DNA from: Candidatus Rokuibacteriota bacterium
GTDB taxonomy: Bacteria > Methylomirabilota > Methylomirabilia > Rokubacteriales > CSP1-6
Assembly: GCA_003220195.1 (NCBI GenBank)
Contig: QHRT01000134.1
Coordinates: forward strand, 1,132-8,614
Length of the DNA stretch: 7,483 nt
Reading direction: 5' to 3'
In this document: piece by piece, positions 5,483-7,483 of the stretch
How positions within the stretch are numbered: position 1 is the stretch's first letter
Layout: the number at the start of each line of letters is the position of its first letter
Position numbers and translations under genes: made by a program
The notes under the pieces: generated by a model
Databases searched by the model: none
Told to the model about the DNA's origin: nothing
The model's input: the letters and a program-made list of their open reading frames with translations, nothing else

Positions 5483-7015
5483 ATGGGACGCCTCGTTCGT
5501 GTGCTCGGCGGCCTCGTGCTCGGGGGGCTTCTCCTCCTCGTGCCGTGTGCGGACGCCGCGCCGGAAGGTCAGCTGACGTGGGGCGTGCACATCACGCTCG
5601 CGCCGACGTGGCTCGACCCTGCCGAAACGCCGGGCATCATCACGCCCTTCATGCTCATGTACGCGCTGCACGACGCGGTCGTGAAGCCGATGCCGGACAA
5701 CCCGCTGGCCCCGAGTCTTGCCGAGTCCTGGAAGGCGTCGGCGGACGGGCTCACGTACGACTTCACTTTGCGCAAGGGCATCCGGTTCCACAACGGCGAG
5801 CCGGTGACGGCGGAGGACGTGAAGTTCTCCTTCGATCGGTACCGCGGCGCCGCCGCCAAGCCTCTCCACGATCGCGTCGCGGCGGTCGAGACGCCCGACC
5901 CCGCACACGTCAGGTTCCGGCTCAAGGCTCCGTGGCCGGATTTCCTCCTCTTCTACGGCAGCGCGAGCGGCGCCGGCTGGATCGTGCCGAAGAAGTACGT
6001 CGAGAAAGTGGGCGAGGAGGGCTACAAGAAGGCGCCGATCGGTGCCGGTCCCTACAAGTTCGTGTCGTTCACGCCCGGGGTCGAGCTCACGCTGGAGGCG
6101 TTCGAGCAGTACTGGCGCAAGACGCCGAGCGTGAAGCGTCTGGTCTTCAAGGTGATCCCGGACGAGACGACTCGTCTGGCTGCGCTCAAGCGCGGCGAGG
6201 TCGACCTGATCTATTCGATCCGCGGTGAGCTGGCCGAGGAAGTGCAGAAGACTCCCGGGCTCACGCTCAAGCCCGCGGTGATCCAGGCGCCGCAGTGGGT
6301 GAACATCCTCGATCAGTGGGACCCGAAGTCGCCGTGGCACGACCGACGCGTGCGGCTCGCCGCGAACCTCGCCTTCGATCGAAAGGCGATCAACCAGGCC
6401 ATCACGCTCGGGCACTCGAAGCTCACGTTCAGCATCATCCCCAGCACGTTCGACTTCTACTGGCAGCCGCCGGCGTACCCGTACGATCCGGGGAAGGCGA
6501 AGCAACTCCTGACCGAGGCCGGATATCCCAACGGGTTCGACGTCGGCGAATACTTCGTCGACGTCTCGTACGCGAACGTCCACGAGGCGATCCTCAATTA
6601 CTTTCAAACCGTCGGGATCCGGGCGAAGCTCCGCCCCGTCGAGCGCGCGGCCTACTTCAAGGAGTGGGGCGAGAAGAAGTTCAAGAACCTCGCGCACGGA
6701 GGGAGCGGCGCGTTCGGCAACGCCGCCACGCGGCTCGAGTCGTTCGTCGTCGCTGGCGGCGCGTATGTCTACGGAAGCTACCCGGACATCGACGGCCTCT
6801 TCCGCGAGCAGGCCACCGAGCTCGACCGGAAGAAGCGTGGGGCCATCCTGGGCAAGATGCAGCAGCTCATGCACGAGAAAGCCATGGCCATCCCGATCTG
6901 GGAGCTGGCGTTCATCAACGCCCAGGGGCCGCGAGTGGCCGAGTCGGGGCTCGGCCTGATCCCGGGCCACGCCTACTCCGCGCCCTACGAGGACGTCAAA
7001 CTCCGGGCGCGATGA
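5483..7015 (+). CDS. ABC transporter solute-binding protein, family 5 (peptide/nickel type)
   Basis: The product is 510 aa, normal for family 5. Residues 1-25 form a Sec signal peptide: RLVR, a Leu/Gly/Val-rich core, and A23-D-A25 before a predicted cleavage at A25/A26. C22 follows LVP, which is a poor lipobox, so soluble periplasmic export is favoured over a lipoprotein. Family 5 landmarks are LAPSLAESW at 75-83, the stretch LRKGIRFHNGEPVTAEDV at 97-114 with KFSFDRY after it, and a C-terminal region ending in the PYEDVKLR strand. The protein would capture a substrate in the periplasm (oligopeptide, dipeptide, nickel chelate, glutathione or another small molecule) and deliver it to the permease encoded next. 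The substrate cannot be read from sequence alone. The gene has the promoter and Shine-Dalgarno noted upstream and ends in tandem stops TGA TAA. Confidence 0.95.
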   Translation: MGRLVRVLGGLVLGGLLLLVPCADAAPEGQLTWGVHITLAPTWLDPAETPGIITPFMLMYALHDAVVKPMPDNPLAPSLAESWKASADGLTYDFTLRKGIRFHNGEPVTAEDVKFSFDRYRGAAAKPLHDRVAAVETPDPAHVRFRLKAPWPDFLLFYGSASGAGWIVPKKYVEKVGEEGYKKAPIGAGPYKFVSFTPGVELTLEAFEQYWRKTPSVKRLVFKVIPDETTRLAALKRGEVDLIYSIRGELAEEVQKTPGLTLKPAVIQAPQWVNILDQWDPKSPWHDRRVRLAANLAFDRKAINQAITLGHSKLTFSIIPSTFDFYWQPPAYPYDPGKAKQLLTEAGYPNGFDVGEYFVDVSYANVHEAILNYFQTVGIRAKLRPVERAAYFKEWGEKKFKNLAHGGSGAFGNAATRLESFVVAGGAYVYGSYPDIDGLFREQATELDRKKRGAILGKMQQLMHEKAMAIPIWELAFINAQGPRVAESGLGLIPGHAYSAPYEDVKLRAR

Positions 7016-7054
7016 TAAGCTTGCCCTGTCCGGATCCCGTCGCGTGAGGTCGCC
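7016..7054 (+). other. Short intra-operon spacer
   Basis: These 39 nt between the solute-binding protein and the permease contain an immediate second in-frame stop (TAA 7016-7018) and GAGG (7046-7049) 5 nt before the permease ATG. No hairpin strong enough to suggest a terminator was seen, so co-transcription is likely. Confidence 0.6.
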
Positions 7055-7483
7055 ATGAAACGCTACATCCTGAAGCGCGCCGGCTACGCGTTGCTGTCCC
7101 TGTTCTTGCTGTCCCTCACGATCTTCCTCTTCGTCCGCGTCACGGGAGATCCCGCCGTCCTGCTGGTCGAGCCGGGGGCGTCGAAGGACGACCTCGACAT
7201 GGTGCGGAAGCAGCTCGGGCTGGACCGGTCGTACCTCGTCCAGTACGCGAGCTTCATGGCGAACATCATTCGAGGCGATTTCGGGCAATCGTTCTACTAC
7301 CGGACGCCCGTGCTCGAGCTCTACATGTCCCGCCTTCCGAACTCGTTCCTCCTCGCGCTGGCCGCCATGGCATTCTCGCTCTTGATCGGGATCCCGACCG
7401 GGGTCATCGCGGCGGTGCGCGTCAACGGATGGTGGGATAGCGCCGGCAAGGTCTTCGCGCTGCTCGGGCTCTCGCTCCCATCG
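7055..7483 (+). CDS. ABC transporter permease, DppB/OppB family, 3' end outside the window
   Basis: The frame is open from ATG 7055 to the last base, giving 143 visible residues. GAGG 5 nt upstream supports the start. The sequence begins MKRYILKR, with a first transmembrane helix at about 9-28, then the periplasmic segment typical of this family (GDPAVLL, KQLGLDRSYLVQYASFM, GDFGQSF at 74-80), and a second helix at about 98-121 (LLALAAMAFSLLIGIPTGVIAA). The family forms one half of the membrane channel of peptide/nickel-type importers, usually followed by a DppC-like permease and one or two ATPases, which should lie just beyond the right edge. The coupling EAA loop is not reached. Confidence 0.93.
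   Translation, partial: MKRYILKRAGYALLSLFLLSLTIFLFVRVTGDPAVLLVEPGASKDDLDMVRKQLGLDRSYLVQYASFMANIIRGDFGQSFYYRTPVLELYMSRLPNSFLLALAAMAFSLLIGIPTGVIAAVRVNGWWDSAGKVFALLGLSLPS

Noticed and set aside
7017..7037. HindIII (AAGCTT) and BamHI (GGATCC) sites 9 nt apart, polylinker-like
   Set aside because: Only two sites, located in a natural operon spacer with intact genes on both sides; chance rather than vector sequence.
5174..7288. Long minus-strand open frame (704 codons) opposite the solute-binding protein
   Set aside because: Composition is Arg/Glu/Val-rich without domain motifs; it overlaps a clear family-5 binding protein, the divergent promoter and the permease start.

Overview
The window is GC-rich, densely coding bacterial DNA with six genes (two cut by the window edges). 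Four genes are on the plus strand and two on the minus strand, and no rRNA, tRNA, CRISPR or mobile element is visible. Codon use, the ResA-like selenoprotein, the PBP1B-type peptidoglycan synthase and the family-5 solute-binding protein fit a soil or subsurface lineage such as Candidatus Rokubacteria/NC10 or a GC-rich proteobacterium-like group. That placement is inferred from general resemblance; no marker gene is present.

Left part (1-1121, plus): a thioredoxin-fold protein enters from the left edge. Its frame carries an in-frame TGA at 4-6, exactly where a redox-active cysteine would sit (W-UGA-G-C-R). Immediately downstream is a hairpin with a 6-bp GC-rich stem and a GGUCU loop, 20 nt after the TGA. 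This looks like a selenocysteine codon with a bacterial SECIS element, and it is the most notable observation in the window. Its stop codon overlaps the GTG start of a low-molecular-weight protein tyrosine phosphatase/arsenate-reductase-fold gene (GTGA overlap), so the two are probably co-translated.

Middle (1118-5304, minus): a thiamine-diphosphate enzyme of the acetolactate-synthase/benzoylformate-decarboxylase superfamily converges on the phosphatase, the two sharing a CTAG tetranucleotide as stop codons. Upstream of it, after a 194-bp intergenic stretch, lies a complete bifunctional class A penicillin-binding protein of the PBP1B type (membrane anchor, UB2H-like segment, GT51 glycosyltransferase, transpeptidase).

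Right part (5305-7483, plus): a 178-bp divergent intergenic region contains a strong sigma70-like promoter (TTGACA-N16-GATAAT) with a duplicated TTGACAGCG. It drives a family-5 ABC transporter solute-binding protein, followed 39 nt later by the first permease (DppB/OppB type), which runs off the right edge. Together these are the start of a peptide/nickel-type ABC importer operon.
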